Of a DNA stretch of 64,000 bases, positions 53,885 to 63,670 are shown in pieces. The first letter of the stretch is position 1. Every line of letters starts with the position of its first letter. The stretch covers positions 21,373 to 85,372 of the forward strand of contig CALXQE010000013.1 in assembly GCA_944390495.1 (NCBI GenBank). Reading direction: 5' to 3'. The notes below the pieces were generated by a model. The model had not been told where the DNA came from. It saw only the letters and a list, made by a program, of their open reading frames with translations, and did not search any database. Source of the DNA: an uncultured Clostridia bacterium. GTDB taxonomy: Bacteria > Bacillota > Clostridia > UBA1381. A program made the position numbers and the translations under genes.

Positions 53885-53896
53885 CCTTAATTTTTC

Positions 53897-54310
53897 TTAC
53901 GCTAATTTTTTTATGTAATCAGGTGCTGTTTCAGCATCTATGCTAACTGAAATTACAAAAGAAATGTTGAATTTCTGACTCATTTTTTCAAGTCTATTAA
54001 GGAATCCTTCAAATCCTTCAAGATTATCTGTTCCAACGATTTTGAAAATACCATCAATGAAAATATTAGTAATATCAAAATCACGACTTACAATACCGCA
54101 TATAAATCCTAAAAATTCGCTGTATGATTCAATATCAAATTCTGAAGTATCTGCCATTCTTACCTTTGACTTAATATCGAACATATTTCTTTCATTATCA
54201 TTACTGATAAAAACTACGTTACCCTTTGCAACTGTAAGTGCATTGTTAACCTTTTCAATTAATGCCTTTGTCTTTCCAGTACCTTTTTTACCAATAAGAA
54301 GTTCAACCAT
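53897..54310 (-). CDS. Small P-loop NTPase of unknown function
   Basis: 137 residues. A Walker A motif GKKGTGKT occupies residues 7-14, and ITNIFIDGIF (about 81) is a Walker B-like strand ending in Asp. The C-terminal region FLNRLEKMSQKFNISFVISV looks like the strand after Walker B with its sensor position. No helicase, kinase lid or DNA-binding domain is present, and the protein is short for an ATPase. The start is the ATG at 54310 after AAGGAGGAAGG. It is 55 bases downstream of pgi, which may drive it. I do not recognise a named family. Confidence 0.75.
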   Translation of the reverse strand: MVELLIGKKGTGKTKALIEKVNNALTVAKGNVVFISNDNERNMFDIKSKVRMADTSEFDIESYSEFLGFICGIVSRDFDITNIFIDGIFKIVGTDNLEGFEGFLNRLEKMSQKFNISFVISVSIDAETAPDYIKKLA

Positions 54311-54365
54311 GTTAACCTTCCTCCTTTATATTTATTTTTGAGATATTACTCTCATTGTTTACTTT

Positions 54366-55718
54366 TTATTTTGACAATCTTTCTTCAAGTGCTGCCTTAG
54401 CATCTTCATATCCCGGCTTACCTAATAATGCAAACATATTTTTCTTGTAAGCTTCAACACCAGGTTGATCAAATGGATTTACTCCTAAAAGATAACCTGA
54501 TATACCGCATGCTTTTTCAAAGAAATATACAAGCTGACCAAAATTATACGCATCAAGTGCAGGTACCGTAACTGAAAGATTTGGAACCTGTCCGTCAGTA
54601 TGAGCTAATGCTGTTCCCTGTGCAGCTTTTGAATTTACAAAATCAATTGTCTTTCCTGCAAGGAAATTAAGTCCGTCAATATTATCTTCAGTTGCTTTAA
54701 TCTCAATATTCTTTCTCGGATTTTCAACAAGAAGAGCTGTTTCAAATAAAATTCTTTGTCCTTCCTGAATGTACTGTCCCATAGAATGAAGATCACTTGA
54801 AAAATCTGCTGCTGCTGGGAAAATACCTTTGTTGTCTTTTCCTTCGCTTTCACCATACAACTGTTTCCACCATTCGCCAAAATAATGAAGTGCTGGTTCA
54901 TAATTAACCATCATTTCTATACATTTACCTTTTCTTGAAAGAGCATTTCTTACTACCGCATACTGATAGCACTGATTTTCACTAAGATTAGGATTAGAAT
55001 ATTCATCCTGAGCATCTTTAGCACCCTGCATCATTTTATCAATATCTATACCTGCAACAGCAATTGGTAAAAGACCTACTGCTGTAAGTACGGAATATCT
55101 GCCGCCTACATCATCGCTTATAACAAATGTTTCATAACCTTCTGCATCTGCTAAAGTCTTTAGTGCACCACGAGATTTGTCTGTTGTTGCGTAAATTCTT
55201 TCTTTAGCACCTTCTTTTCCATACTTTTCTTCAAGAAGTTCTTTAAAAATTCTAAAAGCAATAGCCGGTTCAGTTGTTGTTCCAGATTTAGATATAACAT
55301 TAACTGATATATCCTTACCCTCAACTGTTTCAAGTAGATCTGCCATATATGTTGAACTAATATTATTTCCCGCAAAGAAAATAGCAGGACCTTTTCTCTT
55401 GTCTTTGTCAAGTGCATTATAGAAAGAATGCTGAAGCATTTCAATCGCTGCTCTTGCACCAAGGTATGATCCACCTATTCCAATTACAACAAGTACATCT
55501 GAATTCGAACGAATTTTTTCTGCTGCTTTTTTTATTCTTTCAAATTCGTCTTTGTCATAATCAGTCGGAAGATTTACCCAACCAAGAAAATCATTTCCTG
55601 CTCCTGTCTTATTATGTAGCATATCATGTGCCTGTGCTACATAACCTGCCATATTGTCAATTTCATGCTGTCCGATAAACGGAAGTGCCTTTGAATAATC
55701 AAACTTTAAATTGCTCAT
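54366..55718 (-). CDS. pgi: Glucose-6-phosphate isomerase
   Basis: A 450-residue glycolytic isomerase of the short Gram-positive type. Seen: [19 protein letters not shown] (sugar-phosphate loop, about residue 80), [34 protein letters not shown], the catalytic Glu in [12 protein letters not shown] and the late [17 protein letters not shown] with catalytic Lys region. The start is the ATG at 55718 after TAGGAGGTATAAAGA. Confidence 0.97.
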   Translation of the reverse strand: MSNLKFDYSKALPFIGQHEIDNMAGYVAQAHDMLHNKTGAGNDFLGWVNLPTDYDKDEFERIKKAAEKIRSNSDVLVVIGIGGSYLGARAAIEMLQHSFYNALDKDKRKGPAIFFAGNNISSTYMADLLETVEGKDISVNVISKSGTTTEPAIAFRIFKELLEEKYGKEGAKERIYATTDKSRGALKTLADAEGYETFVISDDVGGRYSVLTAVGLLPIAVAGIDIDKMMQGAKDAQDEYSNPNLSENQCYQYAVVRNALSRKGKCIEMMVNYEPALHYFGEWWKQLYGESEGKDNKGIFPAAADFSSDLHSMGQYIQEGQRILFETALLVENPRKNIEIKATEDNIDGLNFLAGKTIDFVNSKAAQGTALAHTDGQVPNLSVTVPALDAYNFGQLVYFFEKACGISGYLLGVNPFDQPGVEAYKKNMFALLGKPGYEDAKAALEERLSK

Positions 55719-55765
55719 TCTTTATACCTCCTAATTCTTATAAAACCAGAATGTTTATTACTATC

Positions 55766-55794
55766 ATTTTATACTATTTTTACTAAAAAAGCAA
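55766..55794 (-). promoter_or_regulatory. Sigma-A promoter of pgi
   Basis: Minus strand: TTGCTT (55794-55789), 17-bp spacer, TAAAAT (55771-55766). It leaves a leader of about 40 bases. Confidence 0.65.
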
Positions 55795-55843
55795 TAGAAA
55801 TTTTAATTTTATTAATCATAAATTTGTAATATTATATTATTAA

Positions 55844-55884
55844 GGCATATTTTACTACAAAACATTTTTGCAATAAAATATGCC
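55844..55884. repeat. Perfect 11-bp inverted repeat with 19-base loop
   Basis: GGCATATTTTA (55844-55854) and TAAAATATGCC (55874-55884). It sits in the 229-base gap between the end of ylzJ and the start of pgi. On the minus strand it is followed by an AT-rich but not T-only stretch, so it may be a weak terminator for tepA-ylzJ or an operator. The rest of the gap holds only the pgi promoter. Confidence 0.6.
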
Positions 55885-55947
55885 GGCAATATTATTATAA
55901 TTTTATACTATTTTAATGCTTGTTAGATGAAGATATTCATCCAGTAT

Positions 55948-56136
55948 TTATTGAATTTTATTTGTCCCGAGAAATTTTTCATATTTAAGATAATCCTGCG
56001 GATTGGTACTTATAATTCTATCAACTATACCATCTATAATTTCAAAAGTTACATTGTTATACATTTTCAAATGTCTTTGACGTATTTGTGTTTTGTCAAA
56101 AAAAACTACATCATTTGGCACCACCGAATATATCAT
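55948..56136 (-). CDS. ylzJ: YlzJ-like protein
   Basis: A 62-residue protein matching the YlzJ family: [20 protein letters not shown] near the start, then a short beta-alpha segment ending [18 protein letters not shown]. It follows tepA with a 4-base overlap, exactly as ylzJ follows ymfB (tepA) in Bacillus. The function is unknown. The start is the ATG at 56136 after AAGGAGGAAAAGAA. Confidence 0.8.
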   Translation of the reverse strand: MIYSVVPNDVVFFDKTQIRQRHLKMYNNVTFEIIDGIVDRIISTNPQDYLKYEKFLGTNKIQ

Positions 56137-56825
56137 TTCTTTTCCTCCTTACCTATAAGATTGTACATTTTCTCAAGCGCATCTTTTAATCCACCTATTT
56201 CATTTATCAACCCACATTCAACTGCACGTTTAGCAAACAATATACTGCCCACATCATTTGCAATCTCATCAGTAGCTAACATTAACTTTTTAATTTCTTC
56301 GTTAGATACATTTGAATTTGATACAATAAATTCTATTATTCTTTCCTGCATATTCATAAAATACTGAAATGTCTGCATTACTCCTATAACAACTCCGCTC
56401 ATTCTAAGAGGATGTACTGTCATTGTAGCAGTAGGCGCTATAAAGGAATAGTCTGTTGCAACTGCTAATGGCACACCTATACTATGTCCACCACCTAAAA
56501 CAAGCGACACCGTAGGTTTACTCATACCTGCAATCATTTCAGCTATTGCCAGTCCTGCTTCAACGTCACCACCAACTGTATTTAAAAGAACCATAAGTCC
56601 ATCTATTTCAGGATTTTCTTCCACCGCAATAAGCTGTGGCAGCACATGTTCATATTTCGTTGTTTTGTTTTGCGATGGCAGTACCATGTGTCCCTCTACT
56701 TGTCCTATAATATTAAGACAATGAATATTTCCTCTGGGGTTTTTTGTTTCAACACTGCCTAAGTCTTCAATATTCCGTCTTTCCTGTTCTGCTTTTGAAC
56801 TTTCGGTATCTGTATCTTTTATCAT
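56133..56825 (-). CDS. tepA: ClpP-like protease TepA (YmfB)
   Basis: A 230-residue ClpP-fold protein of the TepA/translocation-enhancing branch. Seen: [40 protein letters not shown] (oxyanion loop), [20 protein letters not shown] with the Ser nucleophile position in GGHSIG, and [12 protein letters not shown] with the catalytic His. In Bacillus it degrades small spore proteins and assists secretion. The start is the ATG at 56825 after GGAGGTGTAATT. It is divergent from metA. Confidence 0.9.
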   Translation of the reverse strand: MIKDTDTESSKAEQERRNIEDLGSVETKNPRGNIHCLNIIGQVEGHMVLPSQNKTTKYEHVLPQLIAVEENPEIDGLMVLLNTVGGDVEAGLAIAEMIAGMSKPTVSLVLGGGHSIGVPLAVATDYSFIAPTATMTVHPLRMSGVVIGVMQTFQYFMNMQERIIEFIVSNSNVSNEEIKKLMLATDEIANDVGSILFAKRAVECGLINEIGGLKDALEKMYNLIGKEEKK

Positions 56826-56953
56826 AATTACACCTCCGTTTATTCTTAGTATAAATATTTTAAGTTAAATAATTATATATATAAACCACTTTAAATACAA
56901 TAAGATTTTATTATATATAATATTTCCATTTATAAAGTTATAGAGATAAAATA

Positions 56954-56982
56954 TTGTAAAATAAAAAAAAATATGATATAAT
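56954..56982 (+). promoter_or_regulatory. Sigma-A promoter of metA
   Basis: TTGTAA (56954-56959), 17-bp A-rich spacer, TATAAT (56977-56982) with an extended -10 TGA. The leader is about 25 bases, too short for a SAM riboswitch. The rest of the 56826-56953 gap is AT-rich with no feature I can call. Confidence 0.75.
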
Positions 56983-57014
56983 CAGTTCGATGTTAATTGA
57001 AAGGAGCCGATAGT

Positions 57015-57932
57015 ATGCCCATAAAGATTCCGGATAAACTTCCTGCTACAAGACAGCTTAGAAATGAAAATATATTTGTTATGAGTGAAAAAAAGGCTAT
57101 GCATCAAGATATACGACCGCTAAAAATAGTAATAGTTAATCTTATGCCTACAAAAATAACAACAGAAACACAGCTTTTAAGGCTTCTGTCAAATTCACCG
57201 TTACAGGTTGAAATAGATTTTTTACAGATGGATTCCCATCAATCAAAAAATACACCAATAGAGCATTTAGCAGCGTTTTATAAAACTTTTGATCAAATTA
57301 AAGATTCTAAATACGATGGAATGATTATTACAGGTGCACCGGTTGAAAATCTCGAATTTGAAGAAGTTGATTATTGGGATGAACTCGTTCGCATAATGGA
57401 TTGGTCAACAACACACGTCACTTCAACCCTTCATATATGCTGGGCTGCACTTGCAGGACTTTACTATCATTATGGTGTTCCTAAATATCCGCTTGAAAAA
57501 AAATGTTCAGGTATATTTAAACACCGAGTGAACAGACGCACAGCCAAGCTTGTCCGCGGATTTGACAACGAGTTTTATGCACCGCATTCACGTTATCAAG
57601 AAGTGCGATATGAAGATATAAAAAAAGTAAAAGAACTTGAAATATTAGCTGAATCAAAAGAGGCAGGTATATATATTGTATTTACAAAGGGAGGCAGAAG
57701 AATTTTTGTTACAGGCCATTCGGAATATGATGCAAACACCCTAAGAGATGAATACTTCCGAGATGTTGCTAAAGGTGTCAATCCAGAAGTTCCTAAACAC
57801 TATTTCCCACATGATGATCCAACAAAAAAACCTATTGTACGTTGGAGATCTCATGCAAATTTATTATTTTCAAATTGGCTTAACTATTTTGTATACCAAA
57901 TCACGCCTTACGATATTGACAGTATAAAATAA
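57015..57932 (+). CDS. metA: Homoserine O-acetyltransferase (MetA type)
   Basis: A 305-residue enzyme activating homoserine for methionine synthesis. Catalytic Cys142 ([15 protein letters not shown]), His in VTGHSEYD and Glu in the same region are present. Residue 111, which decides the acyl donor in this family, is Glu ([16 protein letters not shown]), as in the Bacillus cereus enzyme that uses acetyl-CoA; succinyl-CoA enzymes have Gly there. So I call it the acetyltransferase despite the usual 'succinyltransferase' label. The start is the ATG at 57015, 8 bases after GAAAGGAG. Monocistronic, with its own promoter and terminator. Confidence 0.94.
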   Translation: MPIKIPDKLPATRQLRNENIFVMSEKKAMHQDIRPLKIVIVNLMPTKITTETQLLRLLSNSPLQVEIDFLQMDSHQSKNTPIEHLAAFYKTFDQIKDSKYDGMIITGAPVENLEFEEVDYWDELVRIMDWSTTHVTSTLHICWAALAGLYYHYGVPKYPLEKKCSGIFKHRVNRRTAKLVRGFDNEFYAPHSRYQEVRYEDIKKVKELEILAESKEAGIYIVFTKGGRRIFVTGHSEYDANTLRDEYFRDVAKGVNPEVPKHYFPHDDPTKKPIVRWRSHANLLFSNWLNYFVYQITPYDIDSIK

Positions 57933-57950
57933 ATATCCCACAGCTAAGTA

Positions 57951-57993
57951 ATATGCACCCCAAAAGCGTCTGACTATTGGGGTGCATATCATT
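57951..57993 (+). terminator. Terminator of metA
   Basis: ATATGCACCCC (57951-57961) and GGGGTGCATAT (57979-57989) form a perfect 11-bp stem with a 17-base loop, followed by CATTTT. The remaining gap to 58151 shows no gene; a short degenerate open stretch in it is discussed in the findings. Confidence 0.75.
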
Positions 57994-58151
57994 TTGGGTA
58001 TTTAGTAACTGTGTACATGGTCTGGACATACTTCTGTATTTATTATACTTTGATAGATGTTATTTTCGATGTTGATTCATATTTTTTAATCCACCATCTT
58101 AGTATCTTATATTCCACAATGTGATAAGTTTTTTTAATTCAAATAACAATT

Positions 58152-58637
58152 TTATTCAACAACTTTTACGCTTTGGATATCTCCCGTGGTTTTTACGTAT
58201 TTAGAGTACAAATCAATATTTCTTCCTACTGAAAGTTCTGTACTATCTTCAAGAATATAGTTATTCTCTGATTCTTTACCTGTAGCTCTAATTGTTACAT
58301 AGCATGTATATCTGTCTGGAAGTTTGGGATTTGTAATTTTACCTTCTGCTGTCGTTGACTGTAATGTTGCGTCTTCAACCTTTACATCAACAATTTCACC
58401 CAAATTTTTTTCTGATTTTTTATCGGTAACATTGCCCTTTCTCTTGAGAGCTTCTACTGTGTATTCTCGTACATTTTCCACCTTTAAAACATACTCAAAT
58501 TGCTTATCTGACTCAACTGCTGTTGTTATACCACTTCCATATCTTACTGCTATACCACCTATTACAACAATTATTAGTATAATCACAAGAATATCTATAA
58601 TGCTTACTTTTCCGCCTATTTTTCCGTTCTTATCCAC
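58152..58637 (-). CDS. DUF4330 membrane-anchored protein (copy 1)
   Basis: 161 residues: a short cytoplasmic N terminus with KIGGKVSIIDILVIILIIVV, one membrane helix (about 12-34), then a beta-rich outer domain (FEYVLKVENVREYTVEALKR, ATLQSTTAEGKITNPKLP, STELSVGRNIDLYSKYVKTT). This layout is that of DUF4330 proteins. It has the same plan as the upstream protein. The start is a GTG at 58637 after GGGAGGTAGATATT. The pair closes the murJ-ligase-GT4 gene run, so a role in glycan export or assembly is likely but unproven. Confidence 0.75.
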   Translation of the reverse strand: MDKNGKIGGKVSIIDILVIILIIVVIGGIAVRYGSGITTAVESDKQFEYVLKVENVREYTVEALKRKGNVTDKKSEKNLGEIVDVKVEDATLQSTTAEGKITNPKLPDRYTCYVTIRATGKESENNYILEDSTELSVGRNIDLYSKYVKTTGDIQSVKVVE

Positions 58638-58651
58638 AATATCTACCTCCC

Positions 58652-59119
58652 TTAGTCATTAATATCTATAACATATCCTGTTGATGCATAGCCTTTGCCT
58701 CTCACAGGAATTTCAGAACCTACTTTGATTGCGGTACCTCCTGTCTTAACCGCAACATCTGAAATATTAGCATCAGCCTCTATTGTGATATACACGTCAC
58801 TCTTGCCTTCAATTATTTCGTTTGAATAAGTACCATCAATGCTGTTATACGCAATCGCTTCAGCAGGTTTTGTTTCAACAGATTTAACTACTCCGCCATC
58901 TTTCTCTGTAAGGCTTATCGTAACATTATCACCCTCAGAAATTGCATTTGCAAAGTTTTCATCTTTACCCTGTATCATAACAACAAAATCAACTTTTTTT
59001 GTATCTGAACTGTTAATCGCTTTCGGTAACAGTATTATACTGCCAATTACAAGTACTAAGATAACAACAAGAATTATCAAAAAATCTATACCTGTAAACT
59101 TCACTTTTCTTTCTGACAT
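58652..59119 (-). CDS. DUF4330-like membrane-anchored protein (copy 2)
   Basis: 155 residues with the same plan as the next gene: FTGIDFLIILVVILVLVIGS forms one membrane helix (about 10-32), followed by a beta-rich external domain (VDFVVMIQGKDENFANAISE, DGTYSNEIIEGKSDVYITIE, IKVGSEIPVRGKGYASTGYV). It appears to be a diverged paralogue of the neighbouring DUF4330 gene. The start is the ATG at 59119 after GGAGGGGTTTTA; 14 bases separate the two genes. Confidence 0.72.
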   Translation of the reverse strand: MSERKVKFTGIDFLIILVVILVLVIGSIILLPKAINSSDTKKVDFVVMIQGKDENFANAISEGDNVTISLTEKDGGVVKSVETKPAEAIAYNSIDGTYSNEIIEGKSDVYITIEADANISDVAVKTGGTAIKVGSEIPVRGKGYASTGYVIDIND

Positions 59120-59137
59120 TAAAACCCCTCCTAAACT

Positions 59138-60253
59138 TTACTTAATTAAGTCAATATATACTTCTTCTGTTTGTTTTGTCATTGCTTTAGCAGTAAATTT
59201 TTCACCAAAAATACGTACTGCATTTTCAGACATATCCTCATATAATTGTTCATCTGTCAGCAATAATTCTATTTTATCTGCCAGTTCCTCTGCATTTTTT
59301 TCAGGAACAATAAAACCATTCTCACCATTTTTTATAACTCCCGGATTTCCGCCAAAGTCTGATACAACTGCCGGAATACCAATACTCATCCCCTCAAGCA
59401 ATGCTAAAGATGTAGCCTCCGTACCAAAGGAAGCATTAACTTGTATGTCTGTCATATTCATAAGCTTATCAACGTCAGATATAAAACCTGTGAATATAAT
59501 TTGCTCGCTTCTGCCGATTTTCTTTACTTTTTCCTTTAGATGTTCTTCATAAGAACCCGTACCTGCAATATAAAATCTAACTTTATATCCCTTTGATAAA
59601 AGTTTATCAGCAGCCTCTATAAAATAATCATGCCCTTTTATATCTTCAAGTCGTGCTACAATTGAAACAGCTTTATATCCATCAGGTAAATTAAAACGTT
59701 CTTTTATCATACGCATCTCATCACTGCTTACACCTGAAAGTCCATCAACTCCGTTTAATATAACACGTATCTTTCTTTCATCGACTCCCGTATCAGTCAA
59801 ATTTTCCTTTGCCGCCTCTGCAACAGCTATAATACTATCGGCATAATGATTATTTATAATACCGTTTATTATGTTTCCAATGCCCTTTGATATTTTTTTT
59901 GAAGGTGGAAACACGCTGTGACGTGTATAAACAACTTTACATCCAGCTTGCTTTGCCGCAATTCTTGCGGACATACTTGCATGTGTGTGTACAACATCAG
60001 GTTTTTCTTTTTTAAATATTCTGCGTAATAATTTTACCGCCGACAAATCAAGTGACTTATCTGCAATACCGTCAATTTCAGCAACAGGAATTTTCATCTC
60101 ACGTATTAAAGGTGTAAGCAGGCTGTTTTTAGGGAGAATAACTTTAACATCAAACTTTTCATAATCGAAATTTTCAAGTAAAGTTAATAAACACTTACCT
60201 GCACCGCCTATATTTGTATCGGAGGAAACTTCAATTACTTTTATTTTTCTCAT
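59138..60253 (-). CDS. Family 4 glycosyltransferase
   Basis: A 371-residue GT-B enzyme. N-terminal acceptor half: VIEVSSDTNIGGAGKCLLTL, DVVHTHASMSARIAAKQAGC, VYTRHSVFPPSK. C-terminal donor half: VSIVARLEDIKGHDYFIEAA, RFYIAGTGSYEEHLKEK, and the E-x7-E motif in ATSLALLEGMSIGIPAVVSD. It transfers a sugar from a nucleotide donor to a lipid-linked glycan. Its ATG overlaps the stop of the ligase gene (ATGA), so the two are coupled. The donor cannot be read from sequence. Confidence 0.9.
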   Translation of the reverse strand: MRKIKVIEVSSDTNIGGAGKCLLTLLENFDYEKFDVKVILPKNSLLTPLIREMKIPVAEIDGIADKSLDLSAVKLLRRIFKKEKPDVVHTHASMSARIAAKQAGCKVVYTRHSVFPPSKKISKGIGNIINGIINNHYADSIIAVAEAAKENLTDTGVDERKIRVILNGVDGLSGVSSDEMRMIKERFNLPDGYKAVSIVARLEDIKGHDYFIEAADKLLSKGYKVRFYIAGTGSYEEHLKEKVKKIGRSEQIIFTGFISDVDKLMNMTDIQVNASFGTEATSLALLEGMSIGIPAVVSDFGGNPGVIKNGENGFIVPEKNAEELADKIELLLTDEQLYEDMSENAVRIFGEKFTAKAMTKQTEEVYIDLIK

Positions 60254-62124
60254 TTCTTCTGTACCTCCCTTTCTTTAATTGTTTTTAGTGCCATACCCAT
60301 TGCCATAATCATAAAGAATATTGCCATCACTCTGTAATTATAGAAAGTATAGTCAAACATACTCTGTGCCAAAAAACCTATAACTCCACTACTTATTGCA
60401 AGAGCCAGCATAGAATCTGTATTCTTCTTATCACCAAATTTATATACAATAGACATCTTCTTTGCAAATACTACCTGCATTATAACAAATATCAAAAGTC
60501 CGCTTATTCCAGCCTCAACAAGAAGTTGCAGGTACAAATTATGTGAATGAGGTGCAACTATTGCATTATAGGAGAAGAACGGATATACCTGTGAATATGC
60601 CGCTTCACCCATTCCTATACCTCCAAGCCAATAGTGCTTTATCATACCCAATGTTCCCATCCAAATATATACTCTATATGAAGTTGATGAATCATCCATA
60701 TCACCTATACTAAGAACTCTGTCAATAATAGTCTGAGGAAGCACAAATGGCAAAATACAAAGTACAATAGGAATTAATACCCATATTTTACCTTCATAGA
60801 AAGTTACAAATATTGCAACACTTACCATAAAACCAATCCAGCATCCTCTTGACTGTGTAAGGACAAGACAAAGAGCAAGAACCGCAAACATCGCAATATA
60901 TGCCCATTTTGAAATTCTTTTCCACTGGTATTTAAGCATATATACAGCCGCAACAGGCAGCACTAACAGCAAATACTCTCCCAGCACATTCGGGTTGCCA
61001 AGAGTTGAATAAACACGCATCGTTGCATCTTCAAACATTTCCTCATCTATCCATGCATTTGATGTTGTCCAACCGAAAAGATACTGCATAATACCATATA
61101 AAGCAACAAGTGCACCTGATATTACAAGAAGTTTAAATAAACCATAAAGCTGTTCCTTTGTTTTTACAGTATTTAAAATAGCAAAATAAAATCCTGCAAA
61201 CACAAGATACATAGCCCATACCATAAGACTTTCGCCTCTTGCAAATGAAAAAACACAAGACACAAAAAGCACTGCAAGGAACAATAGTATAAGTATTCCG
61301 GTGCTTTCAAATTTGAAGCCATAGTTTTTATCTGTCATGTATTTAATAACAAGTGAGAACATTGTTAATATACACAGACCTGCCAATGCCATAGTCGGAA
61401 GAAATGGAGCAGAAAATACTGCGATATACACACCAACTATCGGTGCATACAATACAAGCGGAACACCAAATATTCCAAAAGGTATTGCCATACCGTAAAG
61501 CATATTTACACTCATTGCTACACCTGTTACAATACCTGTTACAAGTGCAATCACGAGTCTTGTTTTCCCCTTAGTTCTTTCTTCTGCGTAAAACTCAAAA
61601 TCAAGATTTTCAAAACCGGCAGCATTCTTTAAAAAGTTAATCACTTTACTTGGATTTAAAAATCCCATAAGATTAAAATTAAAAATACACATGACTGCGC
61701 CTACAGCACCAACTATTGCAGCAATCTTTGAAAAATTCATATTAGCTATACAATAGATAATTACAGTAGTAAGTATCATTATTCCAAAAAATCTTGTATT
61801 TACTGCCATAAAATTGTGTAAATAAGTTTTTGCTAAGTCGCATATTACACTTTCAGCAATATTTTTTTCTATAAATTCTCCGATTTTACTACGCAAAATT
61901 TCAATGAATCGAAACGGACTATACAGTACCTTAGCTGTAATGCTATTTACACTTCTGTCATCATTTTTTTTGTTACTAATAAAGGAAATTATTGAACTAT
62001 TCTTCCACGCAGAAGATATGCTGTTATATATCTTCATGAACAAAGCATATACTCCGCTTTTTCTTAACATACCGACAAAGCTTTTAAAAAATGTAGCAAC
62101 TGCCGATAATATAAAACTGTTCAT
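60250..62124 (-). CDS. O-antigen ligase/polymerase family membrane protein
   Basis: 624 residues with an unusual long N-terminal cytoplasmic part (about 1-115) and about 12 membrane helices. The Wzy_C/RfaL-like core is seen in the segment STLGNPNVLGEYLLLVLPVA, the loop LTQSRGCWIGFM, and the large extracytoplasmic loop with YRVYIWMGTLGMIKHYWLGG and VAPHSHNLYLQLLVEAGISG. It joins or polymerises lipid-linked glycans on the outer face. The start is the ATG at 62124 after GAGAGGGTGAGTAT, 4 bases after murJ. Confidence 0.88.
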   Translation of the reverse strand: MNSFILSAVATFFKSFVGMLRKSGVYALFMKIYNSISSAWKNSSIISFISNKKNDDRSVNSITAKVLYSPFRFIEILRSKIGEFIEKNIAESVICDLAKTYLHNFMAVNTRFFGIMILTTVIIYCIANMNFSKIAAIVGAVGAVMCIFNFNLMGFLNPSKVINFLKNAAGFENLDFEFYAEERTKGKTRLVIALVTGIVTGVAMSVNMLYGMAIPFGIFGVPLVLYAPIVGVYIAVFSAPFLPTMALAGLCILTMFSLVIKYMTDKNYGFKFESTGILILLFLAVLFVSCVFSFARGESLMVWAMYLVFAGFYFAILNTVKTKEQLYGLFKLLVISGALVALYGIMQYLFGWTTSNAWIDEEMFEDATMRVYSTLGNPNVLGEYLLLVLPVAAVYMLKYQWKRISKWAYIAMFAVLALCLVLTQSRGCWIGFMVSVAIFVTFYEGKIWVLIPIVLCILPFVLPQTIIDRVLSIGDMDDSSTSYRVYIWMGTLGMIKHYWLGGIGMGEAAYSQVYPFFSYNAIVAPHSHNLYLQLLVEAGISGLLIFVIMQVVFAKKMSIVYKFGDKKNTDSMLALAISSGVIGFLAQSMFDYTFYNYRVMAIFFMIMAMGMALKTIKEREVQKK

Positions 62125-62128
62125 ATAC

Positions 62129-63670
62129 TCACCCTCTCATTTTAAGTAAATTTCTTATATCCTCAACTTTTAATAATATTAACAAAATTCCATACACCAA
62201 AACACCTGAAATTCCGCAAATTCCGCAGACAATTATATCTCCGACTCTACCATCTGCCAAACCTACTGTAAACATATATATTGCATAAACAACCACTCCC
62301 ATAATAGCAGCTGCAATTATACATTTTATCATCGAAAGAATATCTTTTTTCTTAATCATATCCGGATATTTTTTTGTCATACAATGCCAGTTAAGAACGG
62401 CATTTGATATTGAGCCTCCCGCCGCTGCCAAAGCAAGTCCGTTGGTAGACATTGTATTATAAAGTATAAACGCAAGCAATATGTTTATAACCATACTGAT
62501 TATCGAATTTCTCATAGGTGTTTTGCTGTCTTGAAGCGAGAAAAATGCTTTTGACAATATTTCATTAAGACCTAACCCTAACATACCTACTGAATAGAAT
62601 TTTAACAATGTACTAATTGCATTTATTCCTGTATCATCCATTTTTCCGTATCCAAATATCAATGCAGCCACCGGTCTTGATAAAACTATAAATCCAGCCA
62701 TAAGAGGTGCTATAACAAGCACTATTGCACGAATTGATGTTACTGTAAGTTTTTTTGCTTCATCATTATTCCCTGACGCAACAGCCTGTGCAAGTTTAGG
62801 GAAAATCAAGTTTGTTACTACAAAACTAAACACACCAACAACTATTATATAAAGTCTATTTGACTGCTGTATATATGTTGCTGCCGATTCTATATTAGTT
62901 GCAAACCTTTGATTTATAACTGTATATAGAGGTTGTACCCAAGTAGATATAAGCATAGGACCTGCCAACATAAGTGTCTGCTTTATGTATGGGTCCTTAA
63001 ACTTAAAATCAGGTCTGAATTTAACTCCAAACTTTCGTATCCACGGAATCAATATTATAAACTGCAAACTCCACGCAATTACCATTGTAACAGCCAGTCC
63101 GTAAATACCAAATTTTTCACCTAAAAGTATATAATAAAGTATAATCGCAATATTTGATACAAGGCTTATAATTGCCGGTATATTGTACTCTCCAAATGAC
63201 TGCAATAAACCTACAAAAGAAAATGCCAAACCTGTAAATATTATCATCGGAAACATTATCGCCATAAGCTGTGCAGTAAGATTATGTTTTTCCGGCGAAT
63301 AGCTTGGTGCCTGAATGGTAACCAACCCATCACGAAACGCTATTCCTACAACTACTATAAGTACCGATATTGACACAATTAGCGTTACAAACTTATTTAC
63401 AAAACGCATTGCTTCATCTGTGCCGTGTTTTGATCTTATATCATTAAATACTGGAATAAACGTTGCACTTATTACACCGCCTATTATAACGTCAAACAAG
63501 GTTGTTGGAATAGTTGATGCAATGACAAAAGCGTCAGATTCCATTCCAGAACCAAAATATGCCGTAAGCAGTGAATCACGTGCTTGTCCCAATATTTTTG
63601 ATAGCAGCGTAGCCATAGCAATAAAACCGGCTGTCAGGAGCATTCCCCGTGCTGATGTTTTTTTACTCAA
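62129..63670 (-). CDS. murJ: Lipid II flippase MurJ
   Basis: A 513-residue MOP-superfamily flippase with about 14 helices. The N terminus LLTAGFIAMATLLSKILGQA, RDSLLTAYFGSGMESDAFVI and the later FIPVFND match MurJ, which moves lipid II across the membrane. The start is a TTG at 63670: it overlaps the csaB stop (TTGA), and GGGGAG lies 9 bases upstream. It could also serve a secondary wall polymer, since csaB precedes it. A separate SpoVB-type paralogue is at 26865-28403. Confidence 0.9.
   Translation of the reverse strand: MSKKTSARGMLLTAGFIAMATLLSKILGQARDSLLTAYFGSGMESDAFVIASTIPTTLFDVIIGGVISATFIPVFNDIRSKHGTDEAMRFVNKFVTLIVSISVLIVVVGIAFRDGLVTIQAPSYSPEKHNLTAQLMAIMFPMIIFTGLAFSFVGLLQSFGEYNIPAIISLVSNIAIILYYILLGEKFGIYGLAVTMVIAWSLQFIILIPWIRKFGVKFRPDFKFKDPYIKQTLMLAGPMLISTWVQPLYTVINQRFATNIESAATYIQQSNRLYIIVVGVFSFVVTNLIFPKLAQAVASGNNDEAKKLTVTSIRAIVLVIAPLMAGFIVLSRPVAALIFGYGKMDDTGINAISTLLKFYSVGMLGLGLNEILSKAFFSLQDSKTPMRNSIISMVINILLAFILYNTMSTNGLALAAAGGSISNAVLNWHCMTKKYPDMIKKKDILSMIKCIIAAAIMGVVVYAIYMFTVGLADGRVGDIIVCGICGISGVLVYGILLILLKVEDIRNLLKMRG

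Noticed and set aside
53822..53896. T-box or other amino-acid riboswitch before thrC (also considered before serC and metA)
   Set aside because: The gaps are too short and show none of the conserved T-box or SAM-riboswitch elements; thrC has only a single hairpin.
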